Below, in pieces: positions 19,395-28,714 of a stretch of 64,000 bases of DNA. Source of the stretch: Acidobacteriota bacterium (GTDB lineage Bacteria; Acidobacteriota; Blastocatellia; Pyrinomonadales; Pyrinomonadaceae); NCBI GenBank assembly GCA_019639115.1, contig JAHBSM010000001.1, positions 62,001 through 126,000 on the forward strand, in the 5' to 3' direction. Every line of letters begins with the position of its first letter. Within the stretch, counting starts at the first letter, position 1. The notes under the pieces were generated by a model. That model did not search any database and had not been told where the DNA came from. It saw only the letters and a list, made by a program, of their open reading frames with translations. A program made the position numbers and the translations under genes.

Positions 19395-19856
19395 CTAGCT
19401 CCTCGGCCCCAACCGCATCCTAAGCCCCAATTCACCTTGTCGCATGATGGCATCATGATTCCAGCGAAAGACGGGCCGTGCGATCGGCGCGATGAGATTC
19501 ATCCATCTCGGCTCGGTCCGAACGGTCCATAGATAGCGAACCTCGGTAACGCCGCCTTTATCGTCGAATAGCCATATACCGCGGCCGTTGAGCTCGCCGC
19601 GAGCCACTATCTCGATCCTGCGCAGGCGATCGACGGCGACGACCTCTGTCTCGAATTCCAGCGTATAGGGCAGCACGCTTCGCCATCGCGTCACCCGTAA
19701 GCTCCCGATGCCGTCCGCATCGCCTTTGCGGATCTCGCGGCTCTCGACCACACCGCGCCACCATTCGGGCCAGGCGTCCGCATCCTCGATCAGATCCCAG
19801 ACAGCGTTGATCTCAGCTTCGAGTTCCCAGATGGTCTCAAAGTGGTATTCGGTCAT
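19395..19856 (-). CDS. SRPBCC (START/polyketide-cyclase fold) family protein
   Basis: A 153-residue protein with the helix-grip features of the SRPBCC superfamily: an initial strand and helix ETIWELEAEINAVWDLIEDADAWPEWW, then alternating strands (RVTRWRSVLPYTLEFETEVV, RRIEIVARGELNGRGIWLF, VTEVRYLWTVRTEP), and a C-terminal helix (FRWNHDAIMRQGELGLRMRLG). Members bind hydrophobic ligands; none is evident here. It stands alone between lon and the VWA genes. Function unknown. Confidence 0.85.
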   Translation of the reverse strand: MTEYHFETIWELEAEINAVWDLIEDADAWPEWWRGVVESREIRKGDADGIGSLRVTRWRSVLPYTLEFETEVVAVDRLRRIEIVARGELNGRGIWLFDDKGGVTEVRYLWTVRTEPRWMNLIAPIARPVFRWNHDAIMRQGELGLRMRLGPRS

Positions 19857-19868
19857 CGGTCAAAAGGC

Positions 19869-19897
19869 AAAAAGGCGGCAGGCCTTCTGGAGCCGCC
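19869..19897 (-). terminator. Intrinsic terminator after the VWA gene pair
   Basis: On the minus strand a GGCGGC / GCCGCC stem (19892-19897 with 19874-19879), with an additional AGG/CCT pairing inside the 12-base loop, is followed immediately by five T. It lies downstream of the VWA gene ending at 19939 and upstream of the SRPBCC gene start. Confidence 0.7.
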
Positions 19898-19938
19898 GCC
19901 ACGCAAAAATGCGCAAAAAATGCAATGTCGGCTTTAGG

Positions 19939-21030
19939 TTACTTTCGGCCGCCGCCTTTTGCAAAGTATCCCTGGCGATGCGTAAGTTTTACATTCTCGC
20001 GTGCCAGATTCGGATCGACCAACTGGATCGAGATCGACCGGTACGATCCGTCGCGATTCTGATTTGTCGGTTCATACGCGACCAAATATTGGGAGCGCAT
20101 CTCCTCCTCGATCTGCCGGAAAGCGTCGCGAAGGTCGCGTTCATCCCGCGGAAAGAATGCGCGGCCGCCGGTTCGTTCGGTCAGCTTGTTCAGGGCACTG
20201 CGATCGACGCCCTGAAAGAACGAATCACCGATGCCAACCGCGTATATGATCGCTTCCGTTCGGACCGCCGCCTGTACCGCTTCGTCGAGCTTTTTCTGGC
20301 CGCTAGTGTTCACTCCATCGGAAAGCAGAATTATTGCCCGACGAGTCTTCTCCGGAGCCGGCCGCAGTACTTCGTTCGAGGTCACCCAGATGGCATCCCA
20401 GATCGCTGTCGAGCCCGCCACGGCCTGGTTTCTCCCGGAAATGGGAGGCGTGCCCGGAACGCTGCCGCCGTTCGTCACTACGCCGCCGCCGATGTAGCCG
20501 GACGGAGGAACGAACTTGATCCGATCGACCGCGCGACGCAGCCGCGTTAGATTATTCGTCAGGTCCTGTTCGAGCGTGGTCTCGCCCGTAAAGGAAAGTA
20601 CGGCCACCTCATCCTTCGCCGGACGGACCACCGATTCAAGGAATGAAATGGCGGCTTCCTTCTGTTCCGGCAGCGTCCTCTGCTGCGAAACGCTAACGTC
20701 GACCAGTATCGCGAGGCTCAGCGGCAGGTCCACCTGACGGGTAAATTCCACGATCTCCTGGGGCTTGCCGTCCTCGAGGAGGCGGATGTCCTCCTTTTTT
20801 AATGTCGTCAGCAGTCTTCGGCTGCGATCCTGAGCCGTGAACAGTACGTTGACGACGTCGGTATCGATCTTGATCGGTTCGTCATCTTCGATCACCGGGG
20901 GCGTGGCGGTCGGCGTCGGGCGCGGTGCAAAAGCCGCCGCATCCGAGCCATCAGCGACATATGCAGACATGAACGCGCTCGACGCTATCACCGCTATCAA
21001 GGCCGCTAAACGTGTTCGCCGTTTGAACAT
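19939..21030 (-). CDS. Exported VWA-domain protein, second of a tandem pair
   Basis: A 363-residue protein with an N-terminal signal segment (MFKRRTRLAALIAVIASSAF) and a Pro/Thr linker. An acidobacterial-style front domain (VVNVLFTAQDRSRRLLTTLKKEDIRLLEDGKPQ) is followed by a von Willebrand factor A domain with an intact MIDAS DVSVS near residue 112 and a distal ILLSDG. The C-terminus has RSQYLVAYEPTNQNRDG, common to this family. Members are exported and abundant in Acidobacteriota, with unknown roles. It follows its paralogue by eight bp, so the two form an operon that ends at a terminator. Confidence 0.88.
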   Translation of the reverse strand: MFKRRTRLAALIAVIASSAFMSAYVADGSDAAAFAPRPTPTATPPVIEDDEPIKIDTDVVNVLFTAQDRSRRLLTTLKKEDIRLLEDGKPQEIVEFTRQVDLPLSLAILVDVSVSQQRTLPEQKEAAISFLESVVRPAKDEVAVLSFTGETTLEQDLTNNLTRLRRAVDRIKFVPPSGYIGGGVVTNGGSVPGTPPISGRNQAVAGSTAIWDAIWVTSNEVLRPAPEKTRRAIILLSDGVNTSGQKKLDEAVQAAVRTEAIIYAVGIGDSFFQGVDRSALNKLTERTGGRAFFPRDERDLRDAFRQIEEEMRSQYLVAYEPTNQNRDGSYRSISIQLVDPNLARENVKLTHRQGYFAKGGGRK

Positions 21031-21038
21031 CCTTTCTC

Positions 21039-22022
21039 CTACTTCAGGCCATCGCGTATGGCGCGATAGCTCGATTTTGTCCTGATCGATAATTTTTTGT
21101 TGCGTTCTTTGTCCGCGAACCGCACCTCAACCTTACGTAGCCGCCCGTCATATGACTGGTCAGCGGGTTTGTAAGTGATGATGTACTGTGATCGAAGCTC
21201 TTCGGAGATCCGTTTGAATGCTCGCTCAAGAGCCAGGATGTCGCCGGTGAAGAACGCCTCGCCGCCGGTTTCCTGACAGAGTTTTTCGAGCAATTTGTCT
21301 CCGCTGTCCTTAGCTGTGCCTGCTTCTACGCCCGGCACGCTGCCGAGAAAGCCGGCCTTAGTAGATATCGCAAAGATCGTGGTCTCGGTTCGCTGAGCAA
21401 TGTCGATCGCGTCCTTGAGCTCGGCCCTGGAATATGTGTCGTCGCCGTCGGTGATGATGACTATCACTCTTCGCCCGGGAACATTGCGGAGCTTCTCGTC
21501 GCAAAATAACCAGACCGCATCGTACAAAGCTGTCTGCGAGCCTACTTTGCTGACCTTATCGACCGCCCGGTCGAGCAGATCGAGCTTGTCAGTGAAATCC
21601 TGTCTCAGCGTGATCTCGTGATCGAACGTCATGAAGGCGGCCTTGTCCTTTCGCAGCCTCGTGACCGTGTATATGAAATTCTTGGCAGCTTCCTTTGAGA
21701 AACCCATTTTTCCCGCGGTTGAAGGCGACGTGTCCATTAGCACGCCGACGAACACGGGCGGATTCGTCTTCTCGTCAGAAAAGAATGTGATCTCCTGCTG
21801 GACGCCATCCTCAAAGACGAGAAAATCTCCTCTGCTAAGCCCCGACACCAGCTCTTTCTTGCCGGCTGTCACCGTTACTGGAAGCCTGACCTCGAAGGTC
21901 TTTGTAACTCCGGGATCGTCCGGCGGCGGCGTCGGCGACGTTCTAGGCCGTTGCGCCGCTGCGGATCCGGCCGCAAAAGCGGCGAGAATTGCGAGAGAGA
22001 CTATGTAAACCGATCTTTTCAT
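21039..22022 (-). CDS. Exported VWA-domain protein, first of a tandem pair
   Basis: The start at 22022 was chosen because it gives a signal peptide (MKRSVYIVSLAILAAFAAGS); the longer open frame upstream has no such feature. The 327-residue product has the same order as its neighbour: linker, front domain (VTAGKKELVSGLSRGDFLVFEDG), VWA domain with MIDAS DTSPS near residue 93, VIVITDGDDTYS, and RSQYIITYKPADQSYDG near the C-terminus. Similarity across the whole length shows a tandem duplication. The 151-bp gap to the divergent manB should hold both promoters. Confidence 0.88.
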   Translation of the reverse strand: MKRSVYIVSLAILAAFAAGSAAAQRPRTSPTPPPDDPGVTKTFEVRLPVTVTAGKKELVSGLSRGDFLVFEDGVQQEITFFSDEKTNPPVFVGVLMDTSPSTAGKMGFSKEAAKNFIYTVTRLRKDKAAFMTFDHEITLRQDFTDKLDLLDRAVDKVSKVGSQTALYDAVWLFCDEKLRNVPGRRVIVIITDGDDTYSRAELKDAIDIAQRTETTIFAISTKAGFLGSVPGVEAGTAKDSGDKLLEKLCQETGGEAFFTGDILALERAFKRISEELRSQYIITYKPADQSYDGRLRKVEVRFADKERNKKLSIRTKSSYRAIRDGLK

Positions 22023-22173
22023 TGCGGATGACCAACCTGTTTTGATGCGCATTGTAACGGCGCTTGTTGCCTTGCAGCCAGGCAAGAGTATAGCAAATGG
22101 CCCGTTGCCCGACATCGGGCCCGGATCGTCCCGTCGTTGCAAGGCGCCGTCGGTCGCGATAAATTTAGTCAAG

Positions 22174-23529
22174 ATGGACGAGAATATCTTTCGGGAATAC
22201 GACATTCGCGGAATAGTCGGGACACAGTTGACGGATGCATCAGTTGCCACGATCGGCAGAGCGCTTGCGGTATTTTTTCTTAGGAACTCTGCCAACCGGA
22301 TCGCGATCGGATACGACGCACGTGTCAGTTCACCTGGCTTTTGTGAGCTGATCAGCGAACGGCTTCGATCGGCGGGCATAGACGTAGTGCTGATCGGCCG
22401 TGTGCCGACGCCCGTGCTCTACCACACCGTTTACACGCGTAATGTCGACGGCGGAGTGATGATTACCGGATCTCACAATCCGCCCGATCATAATGGCTTC
22501 AAGATATGCCTCGGCAAAGGAACGCTCTTTGGTTCTCAGATCCAGGAGATCAAACATATTGCACTTGCCGGTGACGAAGCCTCAGGGAGCGGCTCGATCG
22601 AGGAACTGGATGTGCTCGACGACTACACAAGGGACATTGCCTCCCGCGTGGCGCTTGGCGATCGAAAGATAAAGGCGGTGATAGATGCAGGCAACGGGAT
22701 GGGAGGAGTGACGGCCGTGCCCGTCTATCGAAGCCTCGGTGTTGATATGATCGAGCTTTTCACAGAGCCTGATTCCACTTTTCCGAACCATCACCCGGAT
22801 CCGACCGTCGAAGAGAACCTCAGCGATATGATCGCCGCGGTCCGGAGAGAGAATGCAGACCTCGGCATCGCGTTCGACGGCGACGGCGACCGCGTCGGGA
22901 TCGTTGATGAGACCGGGCGCATCATTTGGGGTGATGAGCTCATGATCCTGTTCTCGAGGTCGGTCCTTGCCTCGCGGCCCGACGCCACCATCATCGGTGA
23001 GGTCAAATGTTCACAACGACTCTACGACGATATCGCGTCGCGCGGCGGCAACGGGATAATGTGGAAAGCCGGCCATTCGCTGATCAAGGCCAAGATGAAG
23101 GAAACGAATGCCGCTCTTGCGGGCGAGATGAGCGGGCATATCTTCTTCGCCGACCGCTTTTACGGCTTTGATGATGCGACCTACGCCGGTGCCAGAGTGT
23201 TGGAGATACTATCAAATACCGATCAGCCGCTCTCAGAACTTTTGGCCGACGTACCTCCGAGCTTTTCGACGCCGGAGCTGCGGGTAGATTGTCCTGATGA
23301 AAAGAAGTTCGAAGTTGTTACCCGCGTCGTCGAGCATTTCAGCCGTAGTCACAATGTAATTACAATAGACGGCGCGCGAATACTTTTCGACGGAGGCTGG
23401 GGACTCGTACGGGCATCCAACACTCAGGCCATCCTGGTGCTTCGATTTGAGGCAGATACGCCCGAGCGGCTTTCCGAGATCAGGGCCGAGGTTGAAGCGG
23501 TCGTTACCGACCTGATAGGCCGGAGCTAG
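22174..23529 (+). CDS. manB: Phosphomannomutase / phosphoglucomutase
   Basis: Interconverts hexose 1- and 6-phosphates for nucleotide-sugar synthesis. The start at 22174 gives the canonical N-terminus [16 protein letters not shown]. Active-site phosphoserine loop [14 protein letters not shown] near residue 95, metal loop [14 protein letters not shown] near 230, sugar-binding GEMSGHIFF near 315 and the phosphate-binding C-terminal domain ([11 protein letters not shown]) are all present; 451 residues is the usual length. Its TAG stop shares the palindrome CTAG with the stop of lepA on the other strand. Confidence 0.93.
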   Translation: MDENIFREYDIRGIVGTQLTDASVATIGRALAVFFLRNSANRIAIGYDARVSSPGFCELISERLRSAGIDVVLIGRVPTPVLYHTVYTRNVDGGVMITGSHNPPDHNGFKICLGKGTLFGSQIQEIKHIALAGDEASGSGSIEELDVLDDYTRDIASRVALGDRKIKAVIDAGNGMGGVTAVPVYRSLGVDMIELFTEPDSTFPNHHPDPTVEENLSDMIAAVRRENADLGIAFDGDGDRVGIVDETGRIIWGDELMILFSRSVLASRPDATIIGEVKCSQRLYDDIASRGGNGIMWKAGHSLIKAKMKETNAALAGEMSGHIFFADRFYGFDDATYAGARVLEILSNTDQPLSELLADVPPSFSTPELRVDCPDEKKFEVVTRVVEHFSRSHNVITIDGARILFDGGWGLVRASNTQAILVLRFEADTPERLSEIRAEVEAVVTDLIGRS

Positions 23530-25328
23530 CTTTCGTTCACTTTCAACACCGCGAGAAACGCTTCCTGAGGTATCTCGACGCGGCCGACCTTCTTCATTCG
23601 TTTTTTGCCTTCTTTTTGCTTTTCGAGAAGTTTGCGCTTTCTCGATATGTCGCCGCCGTAGCACTTGGCGATCACGTTCTTGCCCATCGCTTTGACCGTC
23701 TCGCGTGCTATCACTTTATTGCCGATCGCGGCTTGTATCGGTACTTCAAAGAGCTGTCTAGGTATCAGCTCTTTCATTTTCGCGGTCAAAAGCCGTCCTT
23801 TTGACTGAGCAGTCGCAGAGTGCATTATCAACGACAACGCATCGACCGGCTCGCCGGAAACGAGGATATCGAGCTTGACCAACTTTGACTCTTTGTAGCC
23901 TGACAAGTGGTAGTCGAGCGAGGCATAACCGCGTGAGACAGACTTGAGCCGGTCATAGAAATCAAGCACGATCTCGTTTAGCGGCAATTCGTAAACCAAC
24001 ATGACCCGATCCTTGGTGACGTACTCGAATTTCTTCTGGACGCCGCGTTTCTCGTCCAGCAGCGGCAGGATTCCGCCGAGGAAATTGTCATTTGTCAGTA
24101 TCGTTGCTTCGATATAGGGCTCTTCTATCTTTTGGATCCGTCCGGGATCCGGCATCTGCGACGGGCTATCGATCTCATGCGTCTCGCCGTCGGTGGTCGT
24201 GACGCGATAACGAACTCCGGGCGCCGTGGTTATCAGGTCTAGGTTGAACTCACGTTCGAGCCGCTCCTGGATGATCTCCATATGGAGCAGTCCGAGAAAT
24301 CCGCATCTAAAACCAAATCCCAGCGCGGTCGATGATTCAGGTTCGTAGAAGAATGAGGCGTCGTTTAGCCGAAGCTTATCCATTGCGTCACGCAGGTCTT
24401 CGTATTGGGCGGAATCGGTCGGATACAATCCCGCAAAGACCATCGGCTTGACCTCCTGGAACCCCGGGAAGGGCTCAGCGGTCGGATCCTGAGCGTCGGT
24501 AATAGTGTCGCCGATCTGAACGTCCGCTACGGTCTTGATCGATGCGGTCAGGAACCCGACCTCGCCCGGGCCAAGTTCGTTGATCGGGGTCGCTTTGGGT
24601 CTATTGACGCCAACCGTTTCGACAAGGTATTCCCGTCCGGTATTGAAGAATTTGATCTTTGTGCCTTTGCGGATCGTACCGTCTATTACACGAAAAAGCA
24701 CTATGACGCCGCGATAGCTGTCATACCAGCTGTCAAAGATCAGTGCTTTCAGCGGCCGTTCTCGTTCGCCTTTAGGCGGCGGTATCTTGGCGATCACCGC
24801 TTCGAGCACTTCTTCGACGCCGACGCCGGTCTTGGCCGAGGTCAGCACGGCCTCGCTTGAATCAAGCCCGATGATATTCTCGATCTGTTCCTTTATCCGA
24901 TCCGGCTCCGCCGACGGGAGGTCGATCTTATTCAGCACGGGAACGAGTTCGAGATCATTCTCGATCGCGAGGTACGTGTTCGCCAGGGTCTGCGCCTCGA
25001 CGCCCTGTGATGCATCGACGACAAGGAGAGCGCCTTCGCAGGCTGAGAGCGACCGCGAAACTTCGTAGCTAAAATCGACGTGACCCGGCGTGTCGATCAG
25101 ATTTAGCACATATTGCTTGCCGTCCTTTGCTTTGTGATCCAATCGGACGGCATGAGCCTTGATCGTGATCCCTCTTTCGCGTTCGAGGTCCATATCATCC
25201 AGCAGTTGGTCCTCCATCTCGCGTTCCGAGACCGCGCCCGTAAGCTGCAGGATCCGATCGGCAAGCGTGGATTTGCCGTGATCGATGTGCGCGATGATCG
25301 AAAAATTGCGGATCAGCTTAGGGTCCAT
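23526..25328 (-). CDS. lepA: Elongation factor 4 (LepA)
   Basis: A ribosome-associated translational GTPase involved in back-translocation and initiation. The start at 25328 gives the standard [21 protein letters not shown]; the longer frame to 25400 adds unrelated residues. G motifs: [22 protein letters not shown]. LepA-specific CTD features are present ([23 protein letters not shown]-type region, [27 protein letters not shown] near the end). At 600 residues it is full length. Confidence 0.98.
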   Translation of the reverse strand: MDPKLIRNFSIIAHIDHGKSTLADRILQLTGAVSEREMEDQLLDDMDLERERGITIKAHAVRLDHKAKDGKQYVLNLIDTPGHVDFSYEVSRSLSACEGALLVVDASQGVEAQTLANTYLAIENDLELVPVLNKIDLPSAEPDRIKEQIENIIGLDSSEAVLTSAKTGVGVEEVLEAVIAKIPPPKGERERPLKALIFDSWYDSYRGVIVLFRVIDGTIRKGTKIKFFNTGREYLVETVGVNRPKATPINELGPGEVGFLTASIKTVADVQIGDTITDAQDPTAEPFPGFQEVKPMVFAGLYPTDSAQYEDLRDAMDKLRLNDASFFYEPESSTALGFGFRCGFLGLLHMEIIQERLEREFNLDLITTAPGVRYRVTTTDGETHEIDSPSQMPDPGRIQKIEEPYIEATILTNDNFLGGILPLLDEKRGVQKKFEYVTKDRVMLVYELPLNEIVLDFYDRLKSVSRGYASLDYHLSGYKESKLVKLDILVSGEPVDALSLIMHSATAQSKGRLLTAKMKELIPRQLFEVPIQAAIGNKVIARETVKAMGKNVIAKCYGGDISRKRKLLEKQKEGKKRMKKVGRVEIPQEAFLAVLKVNES

Positions 25329-25400
25329 AGCAAAAGACAAACGTTGATGATAGCAAATCGGCTGGCCGACCGCACGAGAGCCGCAGGGCCTGCGAACCAA

Positions 25401-25445
25401 AAGACAAGCGGCGGGTTCCGTTTATCGGGCCCCGCCGCTTGTCTT
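25401..25445 (-). terminator. Strong hairpin after the GWxTD gene
   Basis: A perfect 15-bp stem (25401-25415 with 25431-25445, arm AAGACAAGCGGCGGG) encloses a 15-base loop and is followed on the minus strand by TTT. It lies 19 bp after the GWxTD gene stop and 72 bp before the lepA start, so it probably ends GWxTD transcription and insulates lepA. Confidence 0.75.
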
Positions 25446-25463
25446 CTCGTATCGTACAATTAT

Positions 25464-27098
25464 TTACTGAACCACAGTGAACTTGCTCTTTGTTTCTATG
25501 GTCTGGCCGCTCACTCGGTCGCGAATTACGATCTTCATCTCGTAATCGCCCGCCGGAACAGACGCCGTCGGCAAGATACGAGCAAGCGTCAAACGCTGCC
25601 CTGCGTCGCTCATACCGGTCCAATCCTCAGGCTGCCGGAGCATTTCCTTGCCGCCTCGGGTGATGATGTAATCAACATCGACCGCCGGCCTGAGCGTCGT
25701 CTGATCGATCTCAGCGTTGTACACCTGCAGGTAGAAACCAACATCCTGGCCTTGTTTGAAAATGCCGCTCAGGTTCGGGATCACCTTTGTATTACCGATC
25801 ACGAACTGCTGGCCGATATCGCGCTCCGTCGTGGAGCGGAGCTTGGACGCCAGGATCAGAGAAGAAGTGGACAACTTTTTGTCGTCGTATTTCGGGACCG
25901 TGAAACCAAGGTTCTGAATGCCGCGGGTGCCGGTGTTCACGTCGCGAACGACGACATCCACCTTGTAAACGCCCGGTGTCAGCGCGATCGCTTTCTGATA
26001 CACGGATTTCTTGTCGCGGAGTTCGGAGAGTTCCTCGACAGTCGCGTTCGAGACCACCGAATCCTCGAATATCCCGGACCGCTTTCCGGTTACGGCCGTG
26101 ACCCTGCCAAATATGTTCATACGGGCGGTCTGCAATCCTCCTTCTTCCTTGAACTGCAGCTCGCGATTGTTGGCCTGGACCGTGAATGTCGTGATCACCC
26201 GATCATCCGATTGACGGAAAAAATCAACGCGTACATCAAAGTCCAGGGGTTTGGAATCGAGAACACCTGAGTCGCCGCCGGCGATAGTCTGAAGGTCGCT
26301 GTATCTGACCGATGGCGGTGTAAAGAGGTTATTGATGATCTCGAGACGGCGGAACGGCATGTCTTGCTCACGCCTGAAATTAGCGTTGTCGAGACGGCCG
26401 CTGATACGATCTGCCTTGTCTCCCAGGCCGAGCATCTCATTCGTGGTCAGGCCGGCCCCCGGGACGACGCGCAGCGCGTCCTTTTCATCAGCGTTGCGAG
26501 CGATCCGGAATTCTCCGGTGCCCGTCGGATCGACGAATTCGATCTCGATGCCGTCACCGACGTTATCCAGATGTCTGTAGAACCAGATCTCGAACGGATA
26601 TGTCGTGGTCGAGCCGCCGCCTTCATAGGCGGGTCGGTCGTATGAGCCGCCGGCCGGATGTGATTCGACCGAGTCGGGCTTGCCCCAGGTGATGTAAATA
26701 CGCCCGCGATCGGTCATCCAGCCCGGGATACCCGAAGCAAATCGTTCGTTGGCATAGGCAATCCGTTCGTAATATTCTTCGCGGAACTCGTTCTCTTCCG
26801 TATCGGGATTAGGGTCGCGCCGCCGCCAGAACTGCTCGATAAAATTCTCTCGCTCCTCATCCGTGACGAGGGCCATGAAGGCACGCCGTTCCTCTTTGGT
26901 GATGATGTACTTTACATCTTGGTTGATCCACTTCTTGTAAGCCTCCTTGAGCTCCGGCTTCACATTCCGCGGATTATCCATCGGATTTGGATTGGCATCC
27001 TTCTTAGGGTCCGGCTTCTGCGCCGATACGGCGGTGAACGAACCCAATGCTGCCCCCAACAACACCCAACGGCCTAACCTCAAGATCGATCTAGACAT
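25464..27098 (-). CDS. GWxTD domain-containing exported protein
   Basis: A 544-residue exported protein. The start at 27098 was chosen because AGAGGGG lies nine bases upstream; an in-frame ATG at 27107 directly abuts that sequence. The signal segment is SILRLGRWVLLGAALGSFTAVSAQ. Residues about 60-200 carry the domain that names the family (GIPGWMTDRGRIYITWGKPDS), and the remainder is beta-rich with a C-terminal Ig-like domain ending in a strand pattern. The family is typical of Acidobacteriota and relatives; its function is unknown. A plausible sigma-70-type promoter lies upstream. Confidence 0.92.
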   Translation of the reverse strand: MSRSILRLGRWVLLGAALGSFTAVSAQKPDPKKDANPNPMDNPRNVKPELKEAYKKWINQDVKYIITKEERRAFMALVTDEERENFIEQFWRRRDPNPDTEENEFREEYYERIAYANERFASGIPGWMTDRGRIYITWGKPDSVESHPAGGSYDRPAYEGGGSTTTYPFEIWFYRHLDNVGDGIEIEFVDPTGTGEFRIARNADEKDALRVVPGAGLTTNEMLGLGDKADRISGRLDNANFRREQDMPFRRLEIINNLFTPPSVRYSDLQTIAGGDSGVLDSKPLDFDVRVDFFRQSDDRVITTFTVQANNRELQFKEEGGLQTARMNIFGRVTAVTGKRSGIFEDSVVSNATVEELSELRDKKSVYQKAIALTPGVYKVDVVVRDVNTGTRGIQNLGFTVPKYDDKKLSTSSLILASKLRSTTERDIGQQFVIGNTKVIPNLSGIFKQGQDVGFYLQVYNAEIDQTTLRPAVDVDYIITRGGKEMLRQPEDWTGMSDAGQRLTLARILPTASVPAGDYEMKIVIRDRVSGQTIETKSKFTVVQ

Positions 27099-27165
27099 AG
27101 CTATCATCCCCTCTAAAAATTCATCGCACTCAAGGAGTTTTGACGGACTTCCGTCGTAAATGGCA

Positions 27166-27194
27166 AGTTTAATCGCTAATACCTACCATTTCAA
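27166..27194 (-). promoter_or_regulatory. Candidate sigma-70-type promoter of the GWxTD gene
   Basis: On the minus strand TTGAAA (27189-27194) and TAAACT (27166-27171) are separated by exactly 17 bp. The start codon is about 70 bases downstream, and a short GACGGA/TCCGTC hairpin (27142-27155) sits in the leader. Match only; no experimental support. Confidence 0.4.
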
Positions 27195-27232
27195 GATGCC
27201 GTAAACGGTGTTTTGGGTTGTATGTTCGGTGG

Positions 27233-28291
27233 TCAGACCTCAGCATCGGTCACGCGTTTGCGGCCGAACACCCATGCTACGAATATCGAAACAACGTACA
27301 GCACGACCATCGGCGCCGCAAAAAGGAGCATATTCGGTATGTCGCCGGTGGGCGAAACGACGGCTGCGACCACGAGGATGACCACGAGTGATACCTTCCA
27401 ACTCTTGACCAGAAAGCCGGCTGAGATAATACCGATACGCGACAGCACATACGAGATGGCGGGCATCTGAAATATTATCCCCATTGCAAGCATGATAATG
27501 GTTATCAGATCGAGGTAGTCGCTTGCTTTGAGCAATAGCTGAAACTCGCCTTCGCCAAGTCCCAACAGGTATCGAGCGGCGGGCGGGAACAGTATGTAGT
27601 ACGCGAAAGCCGCACCTGCAACGAAGAACGTCGAGGACAATATGATGAATGGCGTCACATACGACCGCTCGTGCTTGTAGAGTGCGGGCGAGATGAACAT
27701 CCAGATCTGCCAAAGCAGGAACGGGACCGACAACGCGATAGCCGCATACATTGAGACGGTCACGTACAGAGTGAACTGTTCCGGAGCGGTCGTCACGGTC
27801 ATCCGCTCGTCCGAATTTGGTTGGCTGATCGCCATCTCGTCGAACGGAACAGGCAGCCGGACGCCCGGAGGAATTATCGCATTGTTGGTGATCAACGGTT
27901 CTGTGGTGAAAAGCCCGAGCGAGCCGTCGTGATCCCGATCGACCTCCGCCATTACACCGGCGCCCGATGGGACCACTGTCTGTCCGATATTCGTCGCTCG
28001 GTCAAACACATATCGGCCGCGTTCACCGATCTTTATCTCCGTAACGGGCACGAGCCGCTCTTCGCCCGTCTTTCCCTTTACCGGCAGGTCTCGTCTGGAC
28101 GCCTCGGACAGTGCACGTCTGATCGGTATGCTGAGAAAATTGTAGATCTTGTCAGAAACGAACCAGCAAAACATGAACGCCAATACAACGACGATCGCGC
28201 TCCGCACCAACCTGCGCCTCAGTTCATCGAGGTGGTCCAGAAACGACATCTGGCCGGCCGGCCGCGTTGATTCGTCTGAAACAGCTTTCAT
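27233..28291 (-). CDS. tatC: Sec-independent translocase TatC with enlarged periplasmic loop
   Basis: TatC recognises twin-arginine signals and builds the Tat pore with TatA/B. Family features: SFLDHLDELRRRL at the N-terminus, FLLWQIWMFISPALYKHERSYV near residue 195 and six membrane segments. At 352 residues it exceeds the usual ~250. The excess lies in the first periplasmic loop (about residues 60-168, against some 25-30 in E. coli TatC) and contains a DRDHDG motif like the start of an EF-hand loop. A likely client, the Rieske protein at 56056, has an SRRSF twin-arginine signal. The tatA/B gene lies immediately upstream, three bp away. Confidence 0.94.
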   Translation of the reverse strand: MKAVSDESTRPAGQMSFLDHLDELRRRLVRSAIVVVLAFMFCWFVSDKIYNFLSIPIRRALSEASRRDLPVKGKTGEERLVPVTEIKIGERGRYVFDRATNIGQTVVPSGAGVMAEVDRDHDGSLGLFTTEPLITNNAIIPPGVRLPVPFDEMAISQPNSDERMTVTTAPEQFTLYVTVSMYAAIALSVPFLLWQIWMFISPALYKHERSYVTPFIILSSTFFVAGAAFAYYILFPPAARYLLGLGEGEFQLLLKASDYLDLITIIMLAMGIIFQMPAISYVLSRIGIISAGFLVKSWKVSLVVILVVAAVVSPTGDIPNMLLFAAPMVVLYVVSIFVAWVFGRKRVTDAEV

Positions 28292-28294
28292 TGG

Positions 28295-28690
28295 TTACAG
28301 CCAGCTGTGCTTATCTGAAGCAGGGCCTAAATCCTTGAGGCTTTCGGTCGGTTCGGCGGCAGCGATCTTTATCTCAGAGGCATCGACCTCACGCACGCTA
28401 GGTTCCTCCAGGTTCGACTCGCCTCGGGCGATCGGACGGGCCTGGGCCTCGGTTTCAATGACCGACGGGTCGAGAGAACGCAACTCCTTTTCCAGGTCAA
28501 CCTCACGTTCCCATGTTTCTCTGAATTCTGTTGTCGCCGACCGGAACTCGGTCATGATCTTACCGAGCTTTCTTGCCAGGTCCGGCAGCTGACGGGGCCC
28601 AAGGAACAACAGCGCGACCACGCCTATCAAGAGAAGCTCTTGCGTGCCGATCGATTCGAAGATCAATAGTACGATGATGGTCAAGAACAT
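28295..28690 (-). CDS. Sec-independent translocase subunit TatA/TatB
   Basis: A 131-residue protein with one N-terminal membrane helix followed by the hinge FLGPRQLPDLARKLGKIM, the signature of TatA/TatB, and then a long charged amphipathic and acidic tail. A glutamate precedes the helix (FESIGTQELLLIG). The length and tail are closer to TatB, but the two classes cannot be separated safely by eye. It is encoded just before tatC on the same strand, so the Tat machinery is an operon here; no third Tat gene is in the window. Confidence 0.9.
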   Translation of the reverse strand: MFLTIIVLLIFESIGTQELLLIGVVALLFLGPRQLPDLARKLGKIMTEFRSATTEFRETWEREVDLEKELRSLDPSVIETEAQARPIARGESNLEEPSVREVDASEIKIAAAEPTESLKDLGPASDKHSWL

Positions 28691-28714
28691 GGTGATCGGA
28701 CCTAAGTCCCTTGT

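Noticed and set aside
25113..26270. Long plus-strand open frame (385 codons) opposite lepA and the GWxTD gene
   Set aside because: It spans the 3' half of one well-supported gene and the 5' end of another, plus the terminator hairpin, and has no family features; it is an antisense shadow.
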